From Muribaculaceae bacterium (GTDB lineage Bacteria > Bacteroidota > Bacteroidia > Bacteroidales > Muribaculaceae): a stretch of 64,000 nucleotides of DNA. The translations under genes and the position numbers were made by a program. The stretch is taken from contig JAGAUV010000022.1 in the NCBI GenBank assembly GCA_017620635.1, positions 1 through 64,000 of the forward strand, read 5' to 3'. The notes below the pieces were generated by a model. It saw only the letters and a program-made list of their open reading frames with translations. It had not been told where the DNA came from and ran no database searches. Positions within the stretch are counted from its first letter, which is position 1, and each line of letters starts with the position of its first letter. This document shows, one piece after another, positions 31,740 to 40,480 of the stretch.

Positions 31740-33395
31740 TCAGCGTCGGGAGAAGATGATGCCTCCGGCTCTCGTGACAAAGGTGCTGTCGCCTTGGTGG
31801 ATGTTGATGTCAGTGAGTAAGAACACCGAAGTATCGTTGACCGGGCGTATGAGCGGAGTGTCCAGCCCGTGAGCGGCGATGCTGTCGGTAGGTATATTCA
31901 CTGATATGCTGTCGAACTGCAGATCAGTGTAGTGCCGGGGCTGTGTATGGCCGTAATGCACCTCTACATTCTGCATTGTGTTGAAACCTTCGGGTATGGC
32001 TGTGATCTCTTCTGAGATGTCGTATGTCACTGTGCCGGGGAGTACTTCTTCGTCGAGGCTGTCGGGGCATAATTCCCACTCCGTTACTTTGCTTTCGCTG
32101 CGGACGATATCCCTTACCAGAGTGTGATCATCCCAGCTGTCGAGGTATGCGATTCGTGAAGCCGTGAGCTTCGCTTCTTTGTCGGGCATGCTGGCTATCA
32201 CTTCTTTCAGTCCCTTGACCTTGAGAGGCAGCTTGTGGCCGTCGAGGACAGTCAGAATCTGCCGGTGTATGTATTTGTTCACAAGGTCGCTTACGTTCAG
32301 ACCCGGGATGACCGATACCGCTATGAATGCTCCGGCGAAGGTCGTGGCTATCAGATTCATGTTTGCCGACGAGCTGACCGAAAGCCACAGGAAAGTGACG
32401 AAGGCCCATGCCGCGAACAGTGCCACATATACCCTCGATGCCGTGGGGCCGTATTCTCCAAAGCGATATATGAGGCCCACGCTCATAAGCACGATAAGAG
32501 GCATCATGAGCAGGGGCAACAGGCGCCTCGCCGGAATCGAGATTTTATTGCCGGAGGCGCACAGCGGCTGTATGCAGTAGAGTACGATAAGGCTTACCAC
32601 AGACAGGCCTGTTACCGACCATGTGAGTATGCCATTGGGCAAGGTCCATGTGAAGAGTATCTTCAGGCCGTATACATATAATATAACCATGTAGACCATG
32701 CAGATCGGCAATATTATATTCTTTGCGCATACCGCTATTATATTCAGGCTGTCGGGGTGCTCATGGATGATCTCTTTTCGCCTCGGCTGATAGCGAAGGT
32801 AAAATACGCCTTGTGCCGTGCCGCAGAATATGACCAGGAGAGCCTGGAATATACGGATGTCGATCTTGCCGAACAGGGCCTCGAGAGTGCCGTATATTAT
32901 AAATATGGATATGGCCAATATCAATGCCAGGCAGATGGCGGCGGCCGCGACAGTGAACTGGCGGAATGTGTATGCGGTCATATGTCCTTTGTCAAGACCC
33001 TTGGATAAGGGCAGGAAAAAGATGGCGACGATTATTCCGGTCATGAGTGCGGTGCGGCCTATCTCGCCGGCTTGACTGCCGGTACCGTAGACGAGTATTA
33101 TAATAAAGTCGGCAATGACGAGCAGTGTGGCAATCGCCAGGATGGGCTTGCGTAGCGACATGCGGTCGAGATATTCGGTCCATATCGACACGGCTGTCGT
33201 GAGAAAGAATCCCAGACAGCAGGCCCAGGGGAAAGCGAAACTCAGATTGTCCGACGGGTCTATGACGTCGGTAACGTATAGCAGCATCCAGATGGTCCAG
33301 ACCGCAAGGAAGCAGCTCGGAGCCGGGAATATGTCGACGACGGTCCGGACGGCATCGACAAGCGCTTTGGGCGAGAAGAGTTTTTTTAGTTTCAT
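31740..33395 (-). CDS. DUF4153 family membrane protein
   Basis: 551 residues. About eleven membrane segments occupy residues 25-370, followed by a soluble C-terminal region of about 180 residues with no recognised motif. Matches my memory of DUF4153 proteins; function unknown. It sits between prfA and pyrF, genes that I recall as near neighbours in other Bacteroidales. No clear promoter was seen in the 136-nt gap downstream of prfA. Confidence 0.75.
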   Translation of the reverse strand: MKLKKLFSPKALVDAVRTVVDIFPAPSCFLAVWTIWMLLYVTDVIDPSDNLSFAFPWACCLGFFLTTAVSIWTEYLDRMSLRKPILAIATLLVIADFIIILVYGTGSQAGEIGRTALMTGIIVAIFFLPLSKGLDKGHMTAYTFRQFTVAAAAICLALILAISIFIIYGTLEALFGKIDIRIFQALLVIFCGTAQGVFYLRYQPRRKEIIHEHPDSLNIIAVCAKNIILPICMVYMVILYVYGLKILFTWTLPNGILTWSVTGLSVVSLIVLYCIQPLCASGNKISIPARRLLPLLMMPLIVLMSVGLIYRFGEYGPTASRVYVALFAAWAFVTFLWLSVSSSANMNLIATTFAGAFIAVSVIPGLNVSDLVNKYIHRQILTVLDGHKLPLKVKGLKEVIASMPDKEAKLTASRIAYLDSWDDHTLVRDIVRSESKVTEWELCPDSLDEEVLPGTVTYDISEEITAIPEGFNTMQNVEVHYGHTQPRHYTDLQFDSISVNIPTDSIAAHGLDTPLIRPVNDTSVFLLTDINIHQGDSTFVTRAGGIIFSRR

Positions 33396-33531
33396 GGCGT
33401 GGTATGAGATAGTTGTTGTTGGTAGTCTTTATATCGCGTCCGGTCTAAAACCGTGGTCGCAGAACAGCTTGTGTCAAATATCTGTGTCGTTTAATCTGAA
33501 ACACGACTTGTCCATACGCTTGCTGCCTCGG

Positions 33532-34641
33532 TCAAAGTTCTGATGCTTTGAGCTTTTCGGCGTTTTCGGCGATTATGAGATGATCGATTACATCCTGTAT
33601 GTCGCCGTCGACAAATGACTGAAGGTTATATATTGTATAGTTGATGCGATGGTCGGTAATGCGTCCCTGCGGATAGTTGTATGTGCGTATCTTTGCAGAG
33701 CGGTCGCCGGTGCTTACCATGGTTTTGCGTCGCGACGCTATATCGTCGATATATTTCTGGTGTTCTTTGTCGTATATAAATGTACGCAGACGCGACAGCG
33801 CGCGCTCCTTGTTCTTGGGCTGGTCGCGGGTTTCCGTACACTCTATCAGTATTTCCTCGCTCACGCCTGTGTTCGGGTTGCGCCACAGATATCGCAGTCG
33901 TACGCCCGACTCTACTTTATTGACGTTCTGGCCGCCTGCGCCTCCCGAGCGGAAGGTATCCCATTTGATTTCGCCTTCGTTGATCTCTACGTCGAAGGGC
34001 TCGGCTTCAGGCAATACAGCCACTGTGGCGGCCGATGTGTGCACACGTCCCTGTGTCTCGGTGGCCGGCACACGTTGTACGCGATGCACGCCGCTTTCGT
34101 ATTTGAGCACACCGTACACGCCCTCGCCCGTAACGGAGAGCACGACTTCCTTGAATCCTCCGGCTGCGCCTTCGCTTGCCGATGTCACGGCAACCGACCA
34201 GCCACGGCTCTCGCAGTATTTCATGTACATCTTGCACAGGTCGCCGGCAAAGAGTGCCGCCTCGTCGCCTCCTGTGCCGCCGCGTATCTCTATCATAGCG
34301 TTCTTGCTGTCCTCGGGGTCGGCAGGTATGAGCTGCAGCTTTATAGCCTCTTCGAGCCCGGGAAGGGCGGAGTTGGCGCTGTCGAGCTGTTCCTTGGCCA
34401 TCTGGCGCATCTCGGGGTCGCTTTCGTCGGAGAGTATCATGTGTGCCTCTTCGATATTTTCGGTAAGCTGGCGGTAGCTGCGTGTAAGCCCTACAAGTTT
34501 CTCAAGGTCTTTGTAATCTTTTGTCAGGCGCACATAGCGCTTCATGTCGGCGATGACCGACGGGTCGGAGATAAGGGTGCTGACCTCTTCAAATCGTGCT
34601 TCAATGCCCTCAAGGCGCTCTAATAGTGGATATTCGGCCAT
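33532..34641 (-). CDS. prfA: Peptide chain release factor 1
   Basis: 369 residues. The stop-codon recognition tripeptide PAT is at 192-194 and the peptidyl-hydrolysis motif GGQ at 236-238 (RSGGAGGQNVNKVES), so this is RF1 (UAA/UAG) rather than RF2. No programmed frameshift. Preceded by a promoter at 34657-34687. Confidence 0.96.
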   Translation of the reverse strand: MAEYPLLERLEGIEARFEEVSTLISDPSVIADMKRYVRLTKDYKDLEKLVGLTRSYRQLTENIEEAHMILSDESDPEMRQMAKEQLDSANSALPGLEEAIKLQLIPADPEDSKNAMIEIRGGTGGDEAALFAGDLCKMYMKYCESRGWSVAVTSASEGAAGGFKEVVLSVTGEGVYGVLKYESGVHRVQRVPATETQGRVHTSAATVAVLPEAEPFDVEINEGEIKWDTFRSGGAGGQNVNKVESGVRLRYLWRNPNTGVSEEILIECTETRDQPKNKERALSRLRTFIYDKEHQKYIDDIASRRKTMVSTGDRSAKIRTYNYPQGRITDHRINYTIYNLQSFVDGDIQDVIDHLIIAENAEKLKASEL

Positions 34642-34656
34642 TGCTATATTTTTTTA

Positions 34657-34687
34657 CAAAGTTACATATTTTCTACCATATCCGAAA
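34657..34687 (-). promoter_or_regulatory. Promoter of prfA
   Basis: On the minus strand TTTC (34684-34687), 19 nt spacer, TAACTTTG (34657-34664). Short leader of about 11 nt. Confidence 0.6.
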
Positions 34688-34711
34688 ACGATGCATACTG
34701 AAAACATTAAC

Positions 34712-34727
34712 GTTACAAATGTGTAAC
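34712..34727. repeat. Small inverted repeat in the prfA / ECF sigma intergenic region
   Basis: GTTACA and TGTAAC arms (6 bp each) around 4 nt, in a very AT-rich 295-nt gap. TGTAAC occurs again near 34752. Possibly an operator; no regulator is identified. Confidence 0.3.
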
Positions 34728-34858
34728 AAATATCACAAAATATCACTAATGTAACAATCTTGTAATAAAATTAAACACATCTAAATCACTGACAGTCAAC
34801 TAAAACATATAAAATACATAAGTATTTTGTGAAATTTACATTTATTAACATTAAAAGT

Positions 34859-34889
34859 CTTGCAATCGGCAAAATCGTGTGTAATTTTG
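34859..34889 (+). promoter_or_regulatory. Promoter of ECF sigma factor 1
   Basis: CTTG (34859-34862), 19 nt spacer, TAATTTTG (34882-34889). Start about 43 nt before the chosen ATG; supports the downstream start. Confidence 0.6.
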
Positions 34890-34936
34890 GAGTGTCGAAC
34901 AAAAAGACAACGAAAAAACTTAAAAAATTTATTGCT

Positions 34937-35440
34937 ATGACATCATCAACATTCCAAACGAACCTCATGAATCTTCAGGCAAATCTCTTGAACTTTGCAT
35001 TCATGCTTACTTCAAATCGTGATGATGCCTATGATCTGTTACAGGACACCACACTCAAAGCTCTCGATAATGAAGACAAATATGCAGAGGGTACCAACTT
35101 CAAGGGTTGGGCGTTTACGATCATGCGTAATATCTTCATCAATAATTATCGTCGCGGTGTGCGCGCTGCAACAATAGTCGATACCACCGACAACCTCTAT
35201 CATCTCAATCTGAGCCAGGACAGCGGTATCGATTCTCCCGAAGACAGCTATAGCGTGACCGAGATCACAGCGGCTATCAACGAGCTCCCTGACGAGTCTC
35301 GCGAACCGTTCTCGATGCACGTGGCCGGATATAAGTACGAAGAGATCGCCGAAAAGCTTGATCTCCCCATCGGTACTGTAAAGAGCCGCATCTACTACGC
35401 TCGTAAAAGACTACAGGAAAGATTTGTAGATTACAGGTAA
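34937..35440 (+). CDS. ECF-type RNA polymerase sigma factor 1
   Basis: 167 residues from MTSSTFQTNL; an upstream frame would begin before the promoter. Region 2 contains DDAYDLLQDTTLKAL and FKGWAFTIMRNIFINNYRR; region 4 has GYKYEEIAEKLDLPIGTVKSRIYYARKRL as helix-turn-helix. No anti-sigma gene is adjacent, so it may be controlled by abundance. It closely resembles the second ECF factor at 42055-42564. Confidence 0.93.
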   Translation: MTSSTFQTNLMNLQANLLNFAFMLTSNRDDAYDLLQDTTLKALDNEDKYAEGTNFKGWAFTIMRNIFINNYRRGVRAATIVDTTDNLYHLNLSQDSGIDSPEDSYSVTEITAAINELPDESREPFSMHVAGYKYEEIAEKLDLPIGTVKSRIYYARKRLQERFVDYR

Positions 35441-35487
35441 ATGTAATTGAATGGTATATATTGGTTTATTATTTGGTTAATGAAATT

Positions 35488-35519
35488 GCCATGGTCTCGG
35501 AGTGATCCGGGACCATGGC
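35488..35519. terminator. Bidirectional terminator between ECF sigma 1 and the DUF1846 gene
   Basis: 14-bp stem (35488-35501 with 35506-35519, one G-U pair) and a 4-nt loop, placed between convergent genes. T-tracts are weak. Confidence 0.7.
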
Positions 35520-35564
35520 AGTATATATACCTTTCCTATTGCGACGCAGGAAGTATCTGTGGGG

Positions 35565-37028
35565 TCAGAATTTTTTAGCCGGGTCGCATGTGAGGCCTAC
35601 TCCCAGCTTGTTATATATCTTGCGGTCTACCTCGCCCAGCATTACCGTGGAGTGCATCTGGCAGCCGCGCAACTGAGGCAGGCATTCAAGGGCGCGACGG
35701 CAGTTCTCGTCGTGGGTGGAGAGTACCGACAATGCTATTATCACTTCATCGGTATGCAGCCGGGGGTTCTTCGATCTCAGATAATGGGTCTTGGTGTGCT
35801 GCACAGGTTCGATCAGAGCCTGTGGTATGAGCTTGATGTCGTGGTCGATGCCGGCAAGATACTTGAGCGCGTTGAGCAGGAGGGCCGAGCTTGTGCCGAG
35901 CAGTGTGCCGGTTTCCGATGTTATTATTTTGCCGTCGGACAGTTCGATGGCAGAGCAGGGCACTCCGCTGATCTCCGCTCTCTGACGGGCGAAGGCTATC
36001 GGCTTACGGTCGGCAGGACCTATCTTGGCCTGTTTGAGCAGCAGGGCTATCTTGTTTACCTCGTTTTCGTTTCCGTCGCCTACGGCAAGCTTGTTGAGCG
36101 CGGTATAATAGCGTCGGATGATCTCGTCCTTCGATGCGCGGCAGCACACATCGTCGTCGCTTATGCAGAAGCCCACCATGTTTACACCCATGTCGGTCGG
36201 TGACTTATAGGGGTTGCGGCCACTGATGCCCTCGAAGAGAGCGTTGAGCACCGGGAATATCTCTATGTCGCGGTTGTAGTTGACGGCTGTCTTGCCGTAA
36301 GCCTCGAGGTGGAAGGGATCGATCATGTTCACATCGTTGAGGTCGGCGGTGGCTGCCTCGTAGGCGATGTTGACCGGATGTTTGAGCGGAAGGTTCCATA
36401 CCGGGAAGGTCTCGAATTTGGCGTAGCCGGCCTCTATGCCGCGCTTGTGCTCATTGTAGAGCTGGCTGAGGCACACTGCCATTTTGCCGCTGCCCGGGCC
36501 GGGAGCTGTCACGATGACAAGCGGGCGGCTGGTGCGCACATATTCATTACGTCCGAAACCCTCGTCGGAGGCTATCAGATCCACATTGGTTGGATATCCG
36601 TCGATAAGATAGTGCACGTAGGTAGGTATGCCGAGGCGTGCAAGCTTGGCGCGGAAAGCGTCGGCACTGCTCTGGCCGTTGTAATGGGTAATGACAACCG
36701 AGCTTACCATGAATCCGCGCTGCTCGAACTCTGTGCGCAGACGCAGCACATCCATGTCGTATGTGATGCCGAGGTCATTGCGTACTTTGTTTTTCTCTAT
36801 GTCGAAAGCGCTGATCACGATCACGATCTCGGCCTTGTCGGCGAGTTTCGACAGCATCCTGAGTTTGCTGTCGGGCTGGAAACCGGGCAGCACGCGGCTT
36901 GCGTGATGGTCGTCGAAAAGCTTGCCCCCCAGCTCGAGATATAGCTTGTTGCCAAATTGAGCGATCCGCTCCTGGATATGCTCAGACTGTATTCTGAGAT
37001 ATTTTTCGTTGTCAAAACCGTATTTCAT
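35565..37028 (-). CDS. DUF1846 domain protein
   Basis: 487 residues from MKYGFDNEKY; a longer frame would enter the promoter region of pheS. Contains a P-loop-like segment TAPGPGSGKMAVCLSQL (about 180-196), suggesting nucleotide binding, plus VGFCISDDDVCCRASKDEI. DUF1846 proteins have been structurally solved, but I know no firm biochemical role. No signal peptide. Monocistronic by layout, divergent from pheS. Confidence 0.85.
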   Translation of the reverse strand: MKYGFDNEKYLRIQSEHIQERIAQFGNKLYLELGGKLFDDHHASRVLPGFQPDSKLRMLSKLADKAEIVIVISAFDIEKNKVRNDLGITYDMDVLRLRTEFEQRGFMVSSVVITHYNGQSSADAFRAKLARLGIPTYVHYLIDGYPTNVDLIASDEGFGRNEYVRTSRPLVIVTAPGPGSGKMAVCLSQLYNEHKRGIEAGYAKFETFPVWNLPLKHPVNIAYEAATADLNDVNMIDPFHLEAYGKTAVNYNRDIEIFPVLNALFEGISGRNPYKSPTDMGVNMVGFCISDDDVCCRASKDEIIRRYYTALNKLAVGDGNENEVNKIALLLKQAKIGPADRKPIAFARQRAEISGVPCSAIELSDGKIITSETGTLLGTSSALLLNALKYLAGIDHDIKLIPQALIEPVQHTKTHYLRSKNPRLHTDEVIIALSVLSTHDENCRRALECLPQLRGCQMHSTVMLGEVDRKIYNKLGVGLTCDPAKKF

Positions 37029-37103
37029 AACGGGCAACAAAATTAACAATTTTTTTACACTGCCGCAACACTTGCTAAAATATTTTTGTATTCTTAAAAG
37101 CTT

Positions 37104-37134
37104 TTTGCGGTGTCGTGGATTTTTTGTAATTTTG
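37104..37134 (+). promoter_or_regulatory. Promoter of pheS
   Basis: TTTG (37104-37107), 19 nt spacer, TAATTTTG (37127-37134): full consensus. Predicted start near 37139, leaving a leader of only about 7 nt. Confidence 0.75.
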
Positions 37135-37145
37135 CGCAAAATAGA

Positions 37146-38171
37146 ATGACAATGTTAGAGAAGATAAAAAACATACACGCCGAGCTCGAGGCTGCCGTGG
37201 CTGAGGATGCCGCTGCTGTCGAAGCCCTGCGCATAAAATATCTGAGCAAAAAAGGTGCTATACCGGCGCTGATGAATGATTTCCGCAATGTCGATCCCTC
37301 GCAGAAGCGTGAGCTCGGCCAGGCGCTCAACGAACTCAAGACATACGCCGCCGAGCGTATCAATGCTCTGCGCGAGGCTGCCGAGCGTGGTGCCGACAAG
37401 GGCTCGGAGATTGACCTTACTCGCACTCCGGCTCCGCTCAATATCGGCACTCGTCATCCTCTGTCGCTTGTCCGCGAGCAGATTATCGATATTTTCCGCC
37501 GTCTCGGCTTTACCATTGCCGAAGGCCCGGAGATCGAAGACGACTGGCATGTGTTCGAATCACTCAATTTCGCGCCTGATCATCCTGCGCGCGACATGCA
37601 GGACACGTTTTTTATCAACCGCAATCCCGATGTACTGCTCCGCACGCACACTTCCTCGGTGCAGACACGTGTCATGACTTCGCAGAAGCCTCCTATCCGC
37701 ATCATATGCCCCGGACGAGTATATCGCAACGAGGCCATATCCGCTCGCGCGCACTGCTTCTTCCATCAGGTAGAGGCTCTGTATGTCGACAAGAACGTGA
37801 CCTATTCCGATTTGCGTCAGACCTTGCTCTATTTCGCTCGCGAGATGTTCGGCCCCGAGACTCGTATCCGTCTGCGCCCGAGCTACTTCCCCTTTACCGA
37901 GCCGTCGGCCGAAATGGATATCAGCTGTAACCTCTGCGGCGGCAATGGCTGCTCGTTCTGCAAAGGCACAGGCTGGGTGGAGATTCTTGGCTGCGGCATG
38001 GTGGATCCTGCCGTGCTCGAGTCGTGCGGCATCGATTCGAAAGAATACACAGGCTTCGCTCTCGGCATGGGCATAGAGCGCATTACCAACCTCAAGTATC
38101 AGGTAAAAGACTTACGGTTGTTCAGCGAGAACGACAAACGTTTCCTCGACGAATTTGTAGCCGCTCACTGA
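37146..38171 (+). CDS. pheS: Phenylalanyl-tRNA synthetase alpha subunit
   Basis: 341 residues from the ATG at 37146; an ATG at 37152 is equally possible. Coiled-coil N-terminus (1-85), then the class II catalytic core: motif 2 near GRVYRNEAISARAHCFFHQVE and motif 3 GFALGMGIERI. A Cys-rich segment CNLCGGNGCSFCKGTG lies before motif 3. pheT is not adjacent, as is common in Bacteroidetes. A start before 37146 would precede the predicted transcript start. Confidence 0.95.
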   Translation: MTMLEKIKNIHAELEAAVAEDAAAVEALRIKYLSKKGAIPALMNDFRNVDPSQKRELGQALNELKTYAAERINALREAAERGADKGSEIDLTRTPAPLNIGTRHPLSLVREQIIDIFRRLGFTIAEGPEIEDDWHVFESLNFAPDHPARDMQDTFFINRNPDVLLRTHTSSVQTRVMTSQKPPIRIICPGRVYRNEAISARAHCFFHQVEALYVDKNVTYSDLRQTLLYFAREMFGPETRIRLRPSYFPFTEPSAEMDISCNLCGGNGCSFCKGTGWVEILGCGMVDPAVLESCGIDSKEYTGFALGMGIERITNLKYQVKDLRLFSENDKRFLDEFVAAH

Positions 38172-38192
38172 TAATATTGTTAAGATACAGAA

Positions 38193-38222
38193 AGGGCCGG
38201 TTGATTCATGTCAGCCGGCCCT
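38193..38222. terminator. Terminator of pheS, probably shared with the convergent gene
   Basis: 12-bp stem with one G-U pair (38193-38204 with 38211-38222) and a 6-nt loop, between convergent genes. Moderate T content follows on the plus side. Confidence 0.8.
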
Positions 38223-38244
38223 GAATATTTTATGCCTGTCGCAC

Positions 38245-38601
38245 TCAGTTGCGACGAAAAAAATTTTTTATCCGTTCCCATATTGTCGGCTCTTCGGTCC
38301 GGACGTGTATCGACACTCGCGGCGATTTGCGGTTGAGAAAAATTATAGATGAGTGCAGCACTATGGCTACCCATTCTTCAAAAGGTACTATGGCATGTAT
38401 GCGCTCAAGCGGTATGCGGTGGAATGGCGAGGCCGGGTCGATACTGCCGATAACGAGCGAATCTACCGTACTGTCCATATCGATCTTGATATTATGTTTG
38501 GCCGCACATTCAAAGAGCAAAGGCATGTCCAGACAATCCGGACTTTCGGGTAATTTGCGATATCTCTTGTATAGTGTCTGTATGACTTTGCGTGTAATCA
38601 T
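38245..38601 (-). CDS. Conserved hypothetical protein (118 aa)
   Basis: 118 residues, no signal peptide or membrane segment. A central core (SLVIGSIDPASPFHRIPLER and then IHAIVPFEEWVAIVLHSSII) is strand-rich and conserved-looking; the C-terminus is basic. I recall similar short proteins in Bacteroidales but no named family or function. Stands alone between the pheS terminator and the TIGR02757 gene. Confidence 0.7.
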   Translation of the reverse strand: MITRKVIQTLYKRYRKLPESPDCLDMPLLFECAAKHNIKIDMDSTVDSLVIGSIDPASPFHRIPLERIHAIVPFEEWVAIVLHSSIIFLNRKSPRVSIHVRTEEPTIWERIKNFFRRN

Positions 38602-38728
38602 ATTGTTGTCGTTTTCTTTTCGTTCATCAATTAGGGATAATCTTATTTATAAACTGATGAGAGAGATAATTGTTTAAGGGAAGAGACAAAAAAATCGATA
38701 CTTTTTAATATGTAACCGTAATGTAATA

Positions 38729-39538
38729 TTATTGGGCTTGATTTGTTGCAAATTGCCATTCGAGCTTTTCTCCGGCCTCTCCTGCGCCGAACAGGGCGAA
38801 ATCGTATATTACCGGATCGTCGGGCCGATATCTGCGCAACACTGATGTGAGCTCCTCGGTGGCGCGACGGTCGTTGGCCCGGCGTGTGAGCAGTCCGAGC
38901 GCGCGTGCGCTGTTGCCCGAATGCACATCAAGGGGTATGTAGAGCTGCGACGGCTTGAGCAGCGACCACACACCCATATCCACTATGCCGTCGTCGCGCA
39001 CGAGCCAGCGCAAAGCCATGTTGAGTCGTTTGAGAGCTGACGAATCAGCCTTGTCGGGCAGGCAGCGCGATGGACCCGAGAGCGGTGCCGGACACGCATT
39101 GTTGGCATTGTCGAGAACCGCATTGATGGCCTTGGCAAGTTCCCACGCCGGAGCCTCGGCCTTGTCGGCGCCTATATGCGCGGCGAAAGCCTCCAGGCTG
39201 CCGTGGCGGCGATATATATCGCGCAGGCCCCTGAGGGCATAGCGCAGATGGCGGCCGAAGAAAGTGCGGTGTATATTGTCGTCGCTGATAGCGTCGATAT
39301 CTCCGCACATCACAAAATCGTATGGCCTGTTCCCGAGTATCTGTAGCAGACGCTCTCCGTCGCGGAGTATCATCGCCCGGCGGCCCCACGATATTATGGA
39401 TATAAGGAACGACGCTATCTCGATGTCGCGTTGGTCGTCGTAGCGTCGGGCGAACTGTACGGGATCATTGGCGACGAACTCGGGCACGTTGTAGCGTGCC
39501 GCGAGTTCGTCGATTATTTCTTTGATGTCTTCGCTCAT
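38729..39538 (-). CDS. TIGR02757 (DUF2400) family protein
   Basis: 269 residues. Features such as PVQFARRYDDQRDIEIASFL and ISWGRRAMILRDGERLLQIL match the family TIGR02757. Function unknown; helical, with some resemblance to helix-hairpin-helix DNA glycosylases (LDVHSGNSARALGLL, then the region up to VIYDFALFGAG). Located 5 nt after the nucleoside phosphorylase gene and therefore probably co-transcribed with dprA. Confidence 0.85.
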   Translation of the reverse strand: MSEDIKEIIDELAARYNVPEFVANDPVQFARRYDDQRDIEIASFLISIISWGRRAMILRDGERLLQILGNRPYDFVMCGDIDAISDDNIHRTFFGRHLRYALRGLRDIYRRHGSLEAFAAHIGADKAEAPAWELAKAINAVLDNANNACPAPLSGPSRCLPDKADSSALKRLNMALRWLVRDDGIVDMGVWSLLKPSQLYIPLDVHSGNSARALGLLTRRANDRRATEELTSVLRRYRPDDPVIYDFALFGAGEAGEKLEWQFATNQAQ

Positions 39539-39543
39539 CGGTG

Positions 39544-40419
39544 TCAGATACGCTCAAGCACAGTGGCCACGAGATCGCGGACGCCTGATTTATAGTTCGG
39601 GTTGGCCTCGGTGTTGAAGCGGTTGGCTATGATGGAGCACACTGTCATGCACTTGTGGCCCATCAGCCGTCCCATGCCGGCAAGCGGTGCGCTCTCCATC
39701 TCATAGTTGGTAATCCGGCGGCCTTTGTATTCGAAACTCTCGATGCGGCGGTTCAGGTCGGGGTTGGCCAGCGCCAGACGCACCTCGCGGCCTTGCGGTC
39801 CGTAAAAGCCCACGGCCGATATGGTGTTGCCGCGCACCATGTCGTCGCCGCCTATGCGCTCTACGAGCTCATGGTCGGCATCCACGACATAAGGCTTGGC
39901 CCATAGGGGATTCCAGTCGGTATGTTTGCAGAGGGCTGCCTCGAAGTCGAGATCGGCGACCTCGTTGCGGCCGGCGTAATAATTGAGCACCCCGTCGAAG
40001 CCTATGGATTTTTCTGCTATCACAGGTGTGCCGAGGCTGAGTTCGGGCTGGAGTGCTCCCGAGGTGCCGATTCGTACCATGGTAAGCTGTCGCGGAGTCT
40101 CGCGCACCTCGCGTGTCCTGAAGTCGACATTGGCCAGGGCGTCAAGCTCGGTAACGACAATATCTATATTGTCCGGGCCTATGCCGTGGCTGATGCACAT
40201 GATGGGTTTGCCCTTATAGGTACCGCCGATGGTATGGAACTCGCGCGACGACACTTCGAAAGTCTTGTTGTCGAAAAATGAGGCCACCATATCTACACGG
40301 CCGGGATCGCCGACAAGGATGATATTGTCGGTCAGCTGTTCGGGATGAAGGTGGATGTGAAATACCGTGCCGTCGGGGTTGATTATAAGCTCGGATTCGG
40401 GGATGATCTTGTTTGCCAT
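39544..40419 (-). CDS. Nucleoside phosphorylase (uridine phosphorylase-like)
   Basis: 291 residues of the PNP_UDP_1 fold. Phosphate site: GDPGRVDMV and MVRIGTSGALQPEL. Nucleoside site: NYEMESAPLAGMG. Cleaves a ribonucleoside to base and ribose-1-phosphate; the exact base is not determined, but uridine is the best guess. Lies 61 nt after dprA and 5 nt before the TIGR02757 gene. Confidence 0.88.
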   Translation of the reverse strand: MANKIIPESELIINPDGTVFHIHLHPEQLTDNIILVGDPGRVDMVASFFDNKTFEVSSREFHTIGGTYKGKPIMCISHGIGPDNIDIVVTELDALANVDFRTREVRETPRQLTMVRIGTSGALQPELSLGTPVIAEKSIGFDGVLNYYAGRNEVADLDFEAALCKHTDWNPLWAKPYVVDADHELVERIGGDDMVRGNTISAVGFYGPQGREVRLALANPDLNRRIESFEYKGRRITNYEMESAPLAGMGRLMGHKCMTVCSIIANRFNTEANPNYKSGVRDLVATVLERI

Positions 40420-40480
40420 TTCGTGTGTGTTTTACGTTATATATAGTAATAACAAGCTCGGGGCTCGAAATGATTGGTCT

